From: Cryobacterium cryoconiti | GTDB lineage: Bacteria > Actinomycetota > Actinomycetes > Actinomycetales > Microbacteriaceae | NCBI RefSeq assembly: GCF_004403065.1 | Contig: NZ_SOHA01000002.1 | Location: 1 to 64,000, forward strand | Length of the DNA stretch: 64,000 nt | Direction: 5' to 3' | In this document: one piece after another, positions 26,198 through 34,811 of the stretch | Position numbering within the stretch: position 1 is the first letter of the stretch | Layout of the letters: each line of letters begins with the position of its first letter | Made by a program: the position numbers and the translations under genes | The notes under the pieces: generated by a model | Told to the model about the DNA's origin: nothing | Seen by the model: only the letters and a program-made list of their open reading frames with translations | Database searches by the model: none

Positions 26198-28132
26198 ATG
26201 CCCAACCGCCTCTTCGATGCCATCAGCCCGTATCTGCGCTCGCATGCCGACAACCCCGTCGACTGGTACGGCTGGGGTGCCCAGGCTTTCGTCGAGGCCC
26301 GGCTGCGCGATGTTCCGGTGCTCGTCTCGATCGGCTATTCGACCTGCCACTGGTGCCATGTCATGGCCCGGGAGAGCTTCAGCGACCCCGAGCTCGCCGA
26401 CTACCTCAACGCGCATTTCGTGAGCATCAAGGTCGACCGGGAGGAACACCCCGAGGTCGACGCCAGCTACCTGGCCGCGGCCAGCGCGTTCGTGGGCGGG
26501 CTCGGCTGGCCGCTGAACGTGTTCGTCACCCCCGACGGTGCGGCCTTCTACGCGGGAACGTACTTTCCGCCGCTGCCGTTGCCGGGACATCCGTCGTTCC
26601 GGCAGGTGCTCGAAGCGGTGACGGATGCCTGGACCACCCGCCGCGGCGAGGTCACCGACAGCGCGTCCCTCGTTGCCGAGGCCCTCGCGGCCGCCGCCGT
26701 GCCGGTCGCCGGAGGGTCGCTGCCCGGTCCGGCCGCGCTCGCCCGGGTCGCAGCCGAGCTCGTGGGCCAGGAAGACTCCCGCTTCGGCGGATTCGGCGGC
26801 GCGCCCAAGTTTCCCGTGGCGCCGGCGCTCGGGTTCCTGCTCGGCCGTGAGGGGGAGGGGCAAGCCCTGGCACTGCGCACACTCAAGCGCATCGGCGCCT
26901 CGCCCCTGCGCGACCCCGTCGAGGGCGGGTTCTTCCGCTATGCCGTGAACCAGGACTGGACCGACCCGCACTACGAGCGCATGCTCTACGACAATGCTCA
27001 GCTGCTCGACCTCTACACGCAGGCCTGGCAGATCACCGGGCAGCAGTGGGCGCAGACGGTCGCCGAGGGCATCGCCTCGTTCATCACCACGGTGCTGCGC
27101 CTGCCCGGCGGCGGTTTCGCCAGCGCGCAGGACTCCGAGAGCACGGTCGCCGGGCGCCGCGTCGAGGGGGCCTACTACGGCCTGGACGCCGACGCCCGGC
27201 TGCAGGAAACCCCGCCGGCCCTCGATGAGAAGGTGCTCACCGGCTGGAACGGCCTCGCCATCGCCGCCCTCGCCCGCGCCGGATTCGCATTCGCCGCACC
27301 CGGATTCACGGCCGCCGCCGCCGACGCGGCCGACTACCTGCTCGCGCACCACGTGCGACGCGATGGGAGCCTGGTCCGGGCGTCCATCGCGGGGCGGGCC
27401 TCCACCGCTCAGGCCACCCTGGAGGACTACGGGATGTGGGCACTGGGTCTCCTCGAGCTTGCTCTGGCCACGGGCGAGGTGCGCTTCGCCGCCGCCGCCC
27501 GTCGGCTCGTCGACGGCACCCTGGGTAGAACGGATGCCGGAACGGTACCGCCCGCCGCCGACCCACCCGCCGCCGACACGCCTGCTGTCGACTTACCCGG
27601 CGGGATGCCGTTTCGCGCGCCGGACGGCCCGGACCCGATCCTGGCGGGACAGGGCCTCGCCCTGGACGTCGACCCGTCGGAGGGTGCCTACCCGTCCGGG
27701 ATCACGGCCGTCGCTGAAGCGGCCACCCTGCTTCACCAGCTCACCGCCGACGAACGTTATCGGGTGGCCGCCGTCTCCGCGATGGCGGTGGTCGGTGACC
27801 GCGCTCTCGAACGTCCGCTGGCTTTCGGGGCGGCGCTGCGCCTGTCGGGTCGATTGAACGGCCCCGTGGAACAGCTCGTGGTCGTCACGCCCGACGCTCC
27901 CGCGCCGGAGGCGGTTGCCGGAGAACCCGCGGACCTGCTCGGAACGGTTCGCCGGCGCGGAACCCGGCTCGTCGCATCCGTCACCGAGAGCCAGGCGCTG
28001 GCCTTCGCCGACGCCGGTTTCGACCTGTTCCGTGACCGGGTGGCGCACCGGGGCCGGCCGACGGCGTACCTCTGCCGTGACTTCGTCTGCCAGCTGCCCG
28101 TCACCGACCCTGCTGAGCTGCCGGCCTCCTGA
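26198..28132 (+). CDS. Thioredoxin-fold DUF255 protein (YyaL/spermatogenesis-associated protein 20 family)
   Basis: A 644-residue protein of the YyaL family. It starts [21 protein letters not shown], the family hallmark, followed by a thioredoxin-like domain with [13 protein letters not shown] (CxxC pair Cys50/Cys53). A long (alpha/alpha)6-barrel-like C-terminal region carries [15 protein letters not shown]-type blocks (here [20 protein letters not shown]). The length is normal. A Pro/Ala/Asp linker (about residues 448-465) is inserted in the barrel part. Function is not established in bacteria; a redox or sugar-binding role has been proposed for the family. Cytoplasmic. Confidence 0.9.
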   Translation: MPNRLFDAISPYLRSHADNPVDWYGWGAQAFVEARLRDVPVLVSIGYSTCHWCHVMARESFSDPELADYLNAHFVSIKVDREEHPEVDASYLAAASAFVGGLGWPLNVFVTPDGAAFYAGTYFPPLPLPGHPSFRQVLEAVTDAWTTRRGEVTDSASLVAEALAAAAVPVAGGSLPGPAALARVAAELVGQEDSRFGGFGGAPKFPVAPALGFLLGREGEGQALALRTLKRIGASPLRDPVEGGFFRYAVNQDWTDPHYERMLYDNAQLLDLYTQAWQITGQQWAQTVAEGIASFITTVLRLPGGGFASAQDSESTVAGRRVEGAYYGLDADARLQETPPALDEKVLTGWNGLAIAALARAGFAFAAPGFTAAAADAADYLLAHHVRRDGSLVRASIAGRASTAQATLEDYGMWALGLLELALATGEVRFAAAARRLVDGTLGRTDAGTVPPAADPPAADTPAVDLPGGMPFRAPDGPDPILAGQGLALDVDPSEGAYPSGITAVAEAATLLHQLTADERYRVAAVSAMAVVGDRALERPLAFGAALRLSGRLNGPVEQLVVVTPDAPAPEAVAGEPADLLGTVRRRGTRLVASVTESQALAFADAGFDLFRDRVAHRGRPTAYLCRDFVCQLPVTDPAELPAS

Positions 28133-28223
28133 CCGGGAAGCGCCCCGGAGACCCACCGCCGCAGTACCCTCAGATTCAGCGGCTCACCGGACGTCGCCCC
28201 CCTCACTCGAAAGGACCCCCGCC

Positions 28224-28652
28224 ATGGTTCCCGAAATCAATATCTGGGCCGTGCTGCTGGCCACCGCGTCCAGCATGGTCGTCGGTGCGATCTGGTACTC
28301 GCGTCGGGTGTTCGGAACCTACTGGATGAAGGCCGTCGGCCATGACGAGCAGAGTGTGAGCACGGGGTCGACGGCGCCGCTGGTCATCACGGTTGTCGTC
28401 AGTTTCATCACCGCCACGGTTCTGGCCGGCGCCGCCGCGATCGCGCAGGAGTTCTACGGCGGCGACTTCCTCGTCAACACCCTGCTGACGGCCGTGATCC
28501 TGTGGGCCGGTTTCACCGCTGCCCGGATGGTCACACACGACGCCTTCGACCGCCGGCCGTCCGGACTCACCGTACTCAATATCGCCCACGAGCTGGTCAC
28601 CCTGCTGGTGATGGCACTGATCATCGGCCTGTTCGGGATCGGTGCCGCATAA
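28224..28652 (+). CDS. DUF1761 family membrane protein
   Basis: A 142-residue protein with four hydrophobic segments. It opens EINIWAVLLATASSMVVGAIWYS and has GTYWMKAVG and AVILWAGFTAARMVTHDAFD, the sequence pattern of DUF1761 small membrane proteins. ATG 28224 is preceded by AAAGGA. Function unknown. It is followed by a superfamily A palindrome. Confidence 0.85.
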   Translation: MVPEINIWAVLLATASSMVVGAIWYSRRVFGTYWMKAVGHDEQSVSTGSTAPLVITVVVSFITATVLAGAAAIAQEFYGGDFLVNTLLTAVILWAGFTAARMVTHDAFDRRPSGLTVLNIAHELVTLLVMALIIGLFGIGAA

Positions 28653-28666
28653 CGGATGCCGCTCGA

Positions 28667-28724
28667 GAGTGCCCGTTCCGGCCCGGAGTGACCGGCGAAA
28701 CGGGCACTCCGGGCCGGAACGGGC
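28667..28724. repeat. Palindromic element, superfamily A, copy 3
   Basis: The main stem pairs 28671-28690 with 28705-28724 over 20 bp without mismatch. A competing stem pairs 28667-28677 with 28699-28709 (GAGTGCCCGTT and its complement). The layout equals that of the element at 9121-9176, but the middle of the stem reads CCCGG instead of TCGAC on both sides. Confidence 0.88.
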
Positions 28725-28921
28725 TCCCGGCGGGGGCGGGGTGGGAGTCCGCGGCGGCGTGAGCGCGACATAGACTGAGCACGCGCCAACGCGTTCCACC
28801 GACTGCTTCGATCCCGGTCTGTGAACAGTCGTTGCCGTCCGGCATCAACGGACGCACTCTCCCCGGCATTGCGTGCGGTTGCCTCGCGGATGAGTGCTCC
28901 CCAATCTTCTCGAGGAGGACC

Positions 28922-30670
28922 ATGGTCACGTTCGACCGCCCAGACACCGCCCGGAGCGACGCGACCGACCCTGGGGGCATCCTGCCGACGCTGTCCCTGA
29001 GCAACGAACCCGAGCTGGTGCTGCTCTCGCCCGACCCGCGCACGCGGCGCTTCGACCGCGAAGACGTGGTCGTGCGCAAGGGTGAGATCAATCTGATCAA
29101 CGGACACTTCACTCCCCACGAGTCGATGGTCAAGGACCTTCTCGCGATGCGCGACGCCCTCGAACGGGCCGGCATCGACTTCCTGCTCGTGCGCGGCGAC
29201 AACGACCGCCCGGTGATCGCGGTCGACCGCACCTGCCGCAAGAACCTCACCCGGGTACTCGCCGAGGAATTCGCCAATGAGCCCTTCTACGCCAAACCCC
29301 TCGACGGCAACCTGACCCCGGCGCTGCTGCTGGCCGACGGCGCCTTGTCGACGCTGCGCAAATCATCCGTCTTCCGGGTCTACCGCCCGCGGATCGAACC
29401 GATCGGCCGCCTGCGCTACGGCGCGGAGACGGCGTTCCAGTTCGAACTCTGGCACTTCGGTGACGATGAGATCGTCGCCCCGGTCGAGAACTCCCTGATG
29501 CGGGCCCGGCTGCCGCGCTCCGAGGCCCGCGAGACCACCATCGACCTCTTCGGGCGCACCTGGCGCACCCTGCAGCACATGTTCGACGACCTCGCCAGCG
29601 ACGTCAGTTTCGACATCGACATGGTCTTCTCCTGGGTCGACGGCTCGTCGAGCGACTTCCAGCGTGAACGGGCCAAGCGGATGAAGGCCTACGTCGTCGG
29701 CGACGGCGACGATTCGGATGCCCGCTTCCGCCAGATCGACGAACTCAAGTACGCGCTCCGCAGCGTCTACATGTTCGCGCCGTGGGTGCGTCGCATCTTC
29801 ATCGCGACGGATTCGCCGGCCCCCGAATGGCTGGCGGAGCACCCGCGCGTCACGATCATGCGCAGCGAGGATTTCTTTCCCGACCTGAGCGTTCTGCCCA
29901 CGCACAACTCGCACGCCGTGGAGAGCCAGCTGCACCGCATCCCCGGGCTGGCTGAGCACTTCTTGTATTCCAATGACGACATGTTCTTCGGTCGCCCGGT
30001 CGGCCCGGAGCTGTTCTTCTCGCCGGGCGGTGTGACCAAGTTCATCGAGGCGTCCACCCGGATCGGCCTCGGCGAGAACAACACGACCCGCAGCGGGTTC
30101 GAGAACGGGGCCCGGGTCAACCGGGCGCTGCTGCGCGAGCGGTTCGGCAAGGTCACCACCCGGCACCTCGAGCACACGGCGGCGCCGCTGCGCAAGAGCG
30201 TGATGGCCGAGCTGGAGGCGGAGTTCCCCGCCGATTTCGCCCGCACCGCAGCCAGCCAGTTCCGTTCCGCGACCGATATCTCGGTCACGAACTCGCTGTA
30301 CCACTACTACGCGTTGATGACCGGGCGGGCCGTCGAGCAGACCCAGGCACGCTCGCTCTACATCGAGACGACCCTGAAGCTGGCGCTGCGCCAGATGAAC
30401 GCACTGCGCAAGCGTCGCGATCAGGACATGTTCTGCCTCAACGACGGCAGCAACCCCGAGATCTCGGACGACGTGCGCCGCGCGGCCGTGACCGATTTCC
30501 TCGAGCGCTACTTCCCGATCGTCGCACCGTGGGAACGGGAGAGCCAGGCCGCCACCGACCAGGCCTCCGGCGCACCCCAGTCCGGGCGCTCCCCGCTGGC
30601 TAGCGGAGAACCCGGATCGGCGTGGTCATCGGGGATTCACGGAACGCTGGCAGAGTACCCGCGGGCATGA
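28922..30670 (+). CDS. Stealth-type (CpsF-like) sugar-phosphate transferase
   Basis: The 582-residue product carries the four conserved regions of Stealth proteins: CR1 [18 protein letters not shown]2 from [20 protein letters not shown] with [11 protein letters not shown]3 around [19 protein letters not shown] and [16 protein letters not shown], and CR4 near CLNDGSNPE. Stealth enzymes transfer hexose-1-phosphate units in capsule or exopolysaccharide synthesis and include the eukaryotic GlcNAc-1-phosphotransferase. ATG 28922 follows GAGGAGG. No other capsule gene is nearby, so the acceptor may be a wall polymer. Its last 71 bases overlap the convergent CpdA-like gene, in a tail rich in Ser/Gly/Ala that looks like an extension. 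Confidence 0.9.
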   Translation: MVTFDRPDTARSDATDPGGILPTLSLSNEPELVLLSPDPRTRRFDREDVVVRKGEINLINGHFTPHESMVKDLLAMRDALERAGIDFLLVRGDNDRPVIAVDRTCRKNLTRVLAEEFANEPFYAKPLDGNLTPALLLADGALSTLRKSSVFRVYRPRIEPIGRLRYGAETAFQFELWHFGDDEIVAPVENSLMRARLPRSEARETTIDLFGRTWRTLQHMFDDLASDVSFDIDMVFSWVDGSSSDFQRERAKRMKAYVVGDGDDSDARFRQIDELKYALRSVYMFAPWVRRIFIATDSPAPEWLAEHPRVTIMRSEDFFPDLSVLPTHNSHAVESQLHRIPGLAEHFLYSNDDMFFGRPVGPELFFSPGGVTKFIEASTRIGLGENNTTRSGFENGARVNRALLRERFGKVTTRHLEHTAAPLRKSVMAELEAEFPADFARTAASQFRSATDISVTNSLYHYYALMTGRAVEQTQARSLYIETTLKLALRQMNALRKRRDQDMFCLNDGSNPEISDDVRRAAVTDFLERYFPIVAPWERESQAATDQASGAPQSGRSPLASGEPGSAWSSGIHGTLAEYPRA

Positions 30671-31538
30671 TCCGGATGCCGTCGGCCGCGAGGCGTCGCG
30701 CGCTCTCGGTGGCCTCGATGTAGTCCAGAGCCGGGTACTCGCCCAGCGGTACGACCGAGTGCAGCACGGTGTCCGCGAACACATGCACCAGGTTGAATGT
30801 GCGGGCGCCGTCGCGGCCGCGCGTGCCGCCGACCGGCACGTTGAGGTCTTGCGTGTAGCAGGTGGCCGATGCCACCGACACCGGAATGCCGGCGAACGTC
30901 GCCATCGACGAGTAGTGCAGGTGCCCGGCCAGGATGCTGCGGACATCCGTGCCGCGCAGTACCTGCGCCAGGCGGGACTGGTCGCGCAATTCGACCGACA
31001 CGGCCAGGTCGAGAACACTGGGCACGGGCGGGTGGTGCATGGCGAGGATGGTGCCGTCAGGAGCCGGCACACTCAGCTGGTCGGCCAGCCAGCGCAGCTG
31101 GGCCTCGGTCACGGCGCCGTAGTGGTGGCCGGGAACGGATGTGTCCAGGGTGATCAGGCGCAGGCCGCCGATGAAGTCGACCCGGTCGATCGGTTCGTCG
31201 CTGGCCGGTTCGTTCAGCAGCGTGCTGCGAAAGGATGCCCGGTCGTCGTGATTGCCCATCACCCAGAAGACCCGGGCGCCGAGCCGCGCGGCGGCCGGCT
31301 CGACGATGCCCTGCAACGCTCGGTAGGCATCCGGTTCGCCTTTGTCGGCCAGATCGCCGGTGATGATGATGGCGTCCGGTCGGCCTGCTGAGGCTTCGAC
31401 CTCCGCGAAGAGTTGCGCGAGGTGGGCGGTGCTGTCGACCCGGTCGTACAGGCGCCCGCCGTTCGCCAGCAGGTGTGTGTCGCTGAGGTGGAGCAGAAAA
31501 TGATCCGGCCTGGGGTATTCGGCCGTTCGAATGTTCAC
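30600..31538 (-). CDS. cpdA: Metallophosphoesterase, CpdA-like 3',5'-cyclic nucleotide phosphodiesterase
   Basis: The calcineurin-like metal-binding signature is complete: [31 protein letters not shown] and LAGHLHYSS. These give the D-x-H / GD / GNHD / H / GHxH ligands of class III phosphodiesterases such as CpdA and Rv0805. Length is 312 residues. cAMP hydrolysis is inferred by family; relatives also act on other phosphoesters. The gene runs convergently into the Stealth gene with a 71-base overlap. Its promoter side (31539-31660) is AT-richer than average. Confidence 0.88.
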   Translation of the reverse strand: MNIRTAEYPRPDHFLLHLSDTHLLANGGRLYDRVDSTAHLAQLFAEVEASAGRPDAIIITGDLADKGEPDAYRALQGIVEPAAARLGARVFWVMGNHDDRASFRSTLLNEPASDEPIDRVDFIGGLRLITLDTSVPGHHYGAVTEAQLRWLADQLSVPAPDGTILAMHHPPVPSVLDLAVSVELRDQSRLAQVLRGTDVRSILAGHLHYSSMATFAGIPVSVASATCYTQDLNVPVGGTRGRDGARTFNLVHVFADTVLHSVVPLGEYPALDYIEATESARRLAADGIRIMPAGTLPAFRESPMTTPIRVLR

Positions 31539-31663
31539 GGAGCTTCCATTCGTTGGGGCTAAGCACTCTTCGGTGAGTTCGCTGACTCTACTCCGATTAT
31601 CTGAGCAGTATCGGTTGAACCGGGGGTGAATGACAGGCGAACATCATGAACGGCCCGAGCAGC

Positions 31664-31697
31664 GCGATGGGCCCGGAGAATTCTCCGGGCCCATCGC
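31664..31697. terminator. 34-bp perfect palindrome downstream of hsp20
   Basis: GCGATGGGCCCGGAGAA is followed at once by its exact complement, giving a 34-bp palindrome without a spacer, 12 bases beyond the hsp20 stop. As RNA it would form a very stable hairpin with a forced tetraloop. It has no T-run, so it may act as an mRNA 3' stabiliser or a weak terminator. Confidence 0.75.
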
Positions 31698-31708
31698 CGA
31701 TCACGGTC

Positions 31709-32152
31709 TCAGGACTTGATCTTCTTCGCTCCCTCTTTCACCTGCAGGGGCTGCTCGGTCGAGGTCTTCACTTCGATCCGGCGTGGCTTTGCCGCCTCGT
31801 GCACCGGGATGGTCACGCTCAGCACACCGTTGTTGTAGGTGGCGCTGATGTTGTCGACGTCGACGCCCTGGCCGAGGTTCAACTGGCGCAGGAACGACCC
31901 GGCCATGCGCTCACGAGTGATCCACTTCACATTCTCGTGGTTCGCCATCGTGCGCTCCCCGCGGATGGTGAGGAGTTGGCCGTCCACGTCGATGTCCACC
32001 GAGCCGGGGTCGATACCCGGCATGTCGGCGTTCAGAACGTAGTGGTCACCCTCGCGGAAGAGGTCCATCGGCATCACGCGCGGCCCCCGGTTGTCCATCA
32101 GAGCGGCGGCCATTCGGTCCAGCTCGCGAAACGGGTCATAGTTCGTTGCCAT
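31709..32152 (-). CDS. hsp20: Hsp20/alpha-crystallin small heat-shock protein
   Basis: The 147-residue protein starts MATNYDPFRELDRMAAALMD and carries the alpha-crystallin core: YVLNADMPGIDPGSVDIDVD, LTIRGERT and the closing ATYNNGVLSVTIPV with the conserved GVL motif. A basic C-terminal tail (KEGAKKIKS) follows. It is an ATP-independent holdase in the cytoplasm. ATG 32152 follows AGGAAG. A HAIR operator lies 36-56 bases upstream, indicating HspR control. Confidence 0.95.
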   Translation of the reverse strand: MATNYDPFRELDRMAAALMDNRGPRVMPMDLFREGDHYVLNADMPGIDPGSVDIDVDGQLLTIRGERTMANHENVKWITRERMAGSFLRQLNLGQGVDVDNISATYNNGVLSVTIPVHEAAKPRRIEVKTSTEQPLQVKEGAKKIKS

Positions 32153-32187
32153 AGCGCTTCCTTTCGTCGGTCCGGTTGCCCCCCAAA

Positions 32188-32208
32188 GTTGAGTCAATGT
32201 GGCTCAAC
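32188..32208 (-). promoter_or_regulatory. HAIR element (HspR-type operator) of hsp20
   Basis: GTTGAGT and GCTCAAC are separated by 7 bases, close to the HAIR consensus CTTGAGT-N7-ACTCAAG. It is centred about 46 bases upstream of the hsp20 start, so heat-shock derepression by HspR is expected (inference from actinobacterial hsp20/dnaK/clpB control). Confidence 0.8.
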
Positions 32209-32335
32209 TATGGATCAATGTAATCCGGAGCGTGGAGTTCTGCAATCGGTGGAACGAGGCGCTGTGTTCGCGCTGAGCGAAGGCGGTTCGGGCCGCGGGC
32301 ATCCGGGCGTGGCGGACCGGGCGTGGTGGACCGGG

Positions 32336-32560
32336 TCAGGGGTGGGTCAGCCCGGACGTGGAATCGGGGAAGGCCGGCCGGTCCAGCCGATCGTCTTCGT
32401 ACGGTTCGATCGGTTCGTCGGCAGCCTCGGCGGCCCGGCGGCGTTCGGCCTCGAAGTCTCCCTCCAGACCGGTGAAACCGCCGATCCGAGGCTCGGACCT
32501 GTTCTTCCTGTGGCGCGGCCCTCGGGCGGCACCGGCCTGCCTGCTCTTCTTTTCGTCCAT
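32336..32560 (-). CDS. Small charged hypothetical protein
   Basis: 74 residues, highly charged, starting MDEKKSRQAGAARGPRHRKN and ending in a Pro/Asp-rich tail. GTGAAAAG precedes ATG 32560, a weak ribosome site. No membrane segment and no recognised family. It lies divergently to the PAP2 gene with only 36 bases between starts. The call rests on codon bias and context, so it could be wrong. Confidence 0.55.
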   Translation of the reverse strand: MDEKKSRQAGAARGPRHRKNRSEPRIGGFTGLEGDFEAERRRAAEAADEPIEPYEDDRLDRPAFPDSTSGLTHP

Positions 32561-32596
32561 CTTTTCACGCTACGCCGACCCCGAACGGAGTCAACG

Positions 32597-33472
32597 GTGC
32601 TTCGCGCCGTGGGAAGCTTGACCGTGCGCACCTCTCCGACGATCAGCCCCGTTCGCTACCTCGCGGGGGCGTTCGCCGGCATCGGCCTGTTCACCGGGCT
32701 GTACGTCTTCTTCGTGCGCACCCTCGCCGGTCAGGCCATGGATCAGCTCGCGTTCGACGGCGCGGAGTTCGGTCGTCGCAGCGTCACCCCCCTGGCCCAG
32801 GAACTCCTGGACGCCGTGCCGCTCGTGTCCGTTGTCATCGGGTTGCTGCTCACCGGAGTCGTGACGGTGGTGCGGCGCAACGGCAAGACCCTGGTCGTGG
32901 CCTTCGGGGCGGCGCTCGGCGCCGTCGTCAGCACGCAACTGCTCAAGATGGCCATCCTGACCCGTCCCGATCTCGGTGTCGAAGGCTACGACGGTAATTC
33001 ATTCCCTTCAGGGCATACGACGGTCGCTGCGGCATCCGCTCTCGCCGTCTTCCTGGTCGCGAGCCCACGCACGCGCGGACTGGCCGCACTGGGCGGCTCC
33101 GGCTTCGCCATCGTGGCCGGTGTGGCCACACTGGCCAACGGCTGGCACCGGCCGAGCGATGTGATCGCCGCGCTGCTGGTCGTCGCGATCTGGGGCTGTG
33201 TGGCCGGCCTGGTCCTGACCCGAGGTCCGTGGTCCATGGGCATCGTCGGCGAGGGGCGCACCATCCGCCCCGCCGGCGTCGACCGCCTCCAGCTGCGCCT
33301 CTTCATTCCCGTCGCCGTGGTCGCGGTGGCCGCGTTCCTGGTGACCTGGTTCCGGGCGTTCGGCGACACCCCGAGCACCCTGATCGCCTACATCGGCGGC
33401 GTCACCGCGATCGTGGCCGCGGGTCTCGGAATCGGGCTCACAGGCATCCGCCTGTTTGCACGGCTGCCCTGA
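32597..33472 (+). CDS. PAP2-superfamily membrane phosphatase
   Basis: About seven hydrophobic segments frame a PAP2 active site: KMAILTRPD (motif KxxxxxxRP), FPSGHTT (motif PSGH) and GWHRPSDV (the H-x3-D of motif 3). Members dephosphorylate lipid phosphates such as undecaprenyl pyrophosphate or phosphatidic acid at the membrane. GTG 32597 has GGAG six bases upstream; GTG 32624 is also possible. It ends 56 bases before the type III polyketide synthase and is co-oriented, so it may belong to the same transcription unit. Confidence 0.88.
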   Translation: MLRAVGSLTVRTSPTISPVRYLAGAFAGIGLFTGLYVFFVRTLAGQAMDQLAFDGAEFGRRSVTPLAQELLDAVPLVSVVIGLLLTGVVTVVRRNGKTLVVAFGAALGAVVSTQLLKMAILTRPDLGVEGYDGNSFPSGHTTVAAASALAVFLVASPRTRGLAALGGSGFAIVAGVATLANGWHRPSDVIAALLVVAIWGCVAGLVLTRGPWSMGIVGEGRTIRPAGVDRLQLRLFIPVAVVAVAAFLVTWFRAFGDTPSTLIAYIGGVTAIVAAGLGIGLTGIRLFARLP

Positions 33473-33528
33473 TCTGAGGCCGAATCCGGGGGTGCGCCCG
33501 TTCGGGAGGGCGTGTCACACTGGGGTCT

Positions 33529-34806
33529 ATGTCCGTCACTCTCAGAGCGTTGCAGACCGTGGTTCCCCCGACAGTGCTGATCCAGGATCAGGTGCGCGAT
33601 GTGTTTTCCGCGCAACCCGGACTCAGCCGACTGGCCCAACGACTGGTGACGGCGTCATTCAACCTGTCCGGGATCGACACCCGGCACAGCGTGATCGATG
33701 AGCTCACCCTTGACGGGGCGTCGTCGCCGGATCCCCAATTCTTCGACGGCACGACGCAGCAACTGCTGCGGCCGAGCACGCGGGTGCGCAACGAGCTCTA
33801 CATCGTCGAGGCGACGAAGCTGTTCGTCGAGGCCGGCCGGCGTGCCCTCGCCGCGTGCCCCGGTATCGAGGCGTCGGATGTCACGCATGTGGTGACCGTG
33901 TCCTGCACCGGTTTCTTCGCGCCCGGACCGGACTACATGCTCGTGCGCGAGCTGGGACTGAAACCCTCCACCCAGCGCTACCACCTGGGATTCATGGGCT
34001 GCTACGCCGCGATGCCGGCGCTCCGCACGGCGAAGCAGTTCGTGGAGGCCGACCCGAACGCCGTGGTGCTGGTCGTCAGCGCCGAACTGTGCTCCCTGCA
34101 CCTGCGCACCTCGGACGACCCCGACACCATCGTGGCCTCCTCGCTGTTCTCGGACGGCGCGGCGGCCGGAATCGTGAGTTCCCGCTCCCCGGCGGCGGGC
34201 GAGAAGGCGCTCAACCTCGACCTGTTCGAAACCGTGATCACCCCCATCGGCGAGGGGGACATGGCGTGGAAGATCGGCGATGAGGGGTTCGAGATGGTGC
34301 TCAGCACCTATGTGCCGCACATCATCGACGAGCACATCGAGAGTGCGCTCGCTCCGCTTTTCGCCCGGGATGCTGCGCTCAGTGCCGTGCTGGCGCCGGC
34401 CCCGGTGCCGGTGCTTGTTCCTTCCGCGGTGTCGGCGGGTGTTCCCGAGGGAGTGTCGGCCGGGTCGGTGGCGACCCTGGCCGCTCCGGTGGCGCTTCTC
34501 GTCGAAGAGCCCGGCGCCACACCCGGCGCCACACCCGCCGCCGCGATCGCGCACTGGGCGATCCACCCCGGCGGGCGCAGCATCCTGGACAAGACCGAGG
34601 CGAAACTCGGGCTCAGCGAGGCTCAGCTGGTGCCCTCGCGGGAGACCCTGCGCAACTACGGCAACATGAGCAGCGCGACGGTCCTGTTCGTGCTCAAGGC
34701 GATCCTCGACGCCCCGGCCACGGATGACGGTGAGCGGGTCTGCGCGATGGCGTTCGGCCCGGGGCTCACGGTCGAATCCGGGCTGATGACCGTTTCCGCC
34801 GGGTAG
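33529..34806 (+). CDS. Type III polyketide synthase
   Basis: Chalcone/stilbene-synthase fold with the Cys-His-Asn triad: Cys126 in VSCTGFFAPG, His346 in AIHPGGR and Asn379 in NYGNMSSAT. At 425 residues it is 40-70 longer than typical bacterial members. The excess is a low-complexity Ala/Val/Pro/Gly insert (about residues 281-340, including two copies of PGAT) between the DEHIESALAPLF helix and the His motif. The triad argues for a working condensing enzyme that extends a starter CoA with malonyl-CoA. The neighbouring methyltransferase and FAD monooxygenase recall loci making alkylresorcinols and alkylquinones, so an aromatic or pyrone phenolic lipid is the best guess. Confidence 0.92.
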   Translation: MSVTLRALQTVVPPTVLIQDQVRDVFSAQPGLSRLAQRLVTASFNLSGIDTRHSVIDELTLDGASSPDPQFFDGTTQQLLRPSTRVRNELYIVEATKLFVEAGRRALAACPGIEASDVTHVVTVSCTGFFAPGPDYMLVRELGLKPSTQRYHLGFMGCYAAMPALRTAKQFVEADPNAVVLVVSAELCSLHLRTSDDPDTIVASSLFSDGAAAGIVSSRSPAAGEKALNLDLFETVITPIGEGDMAWKIGDEGFEMVLSTYVPHIIDEHIESALAPLFARDAALSAVLAPAPVPVLVPSAVSAGVPEGVSAGSVATLAAPVALLVEEPGATPGATPAAAIAHWAIHPGGRSILDKTEAKLGLSEAQLVPSRETLRNYGNMSSATVLFVLKAILDAPATDDGERVCAMAFGPGLTVESGLMTVSAG

Positions 34807-34811
34807 CGGGC

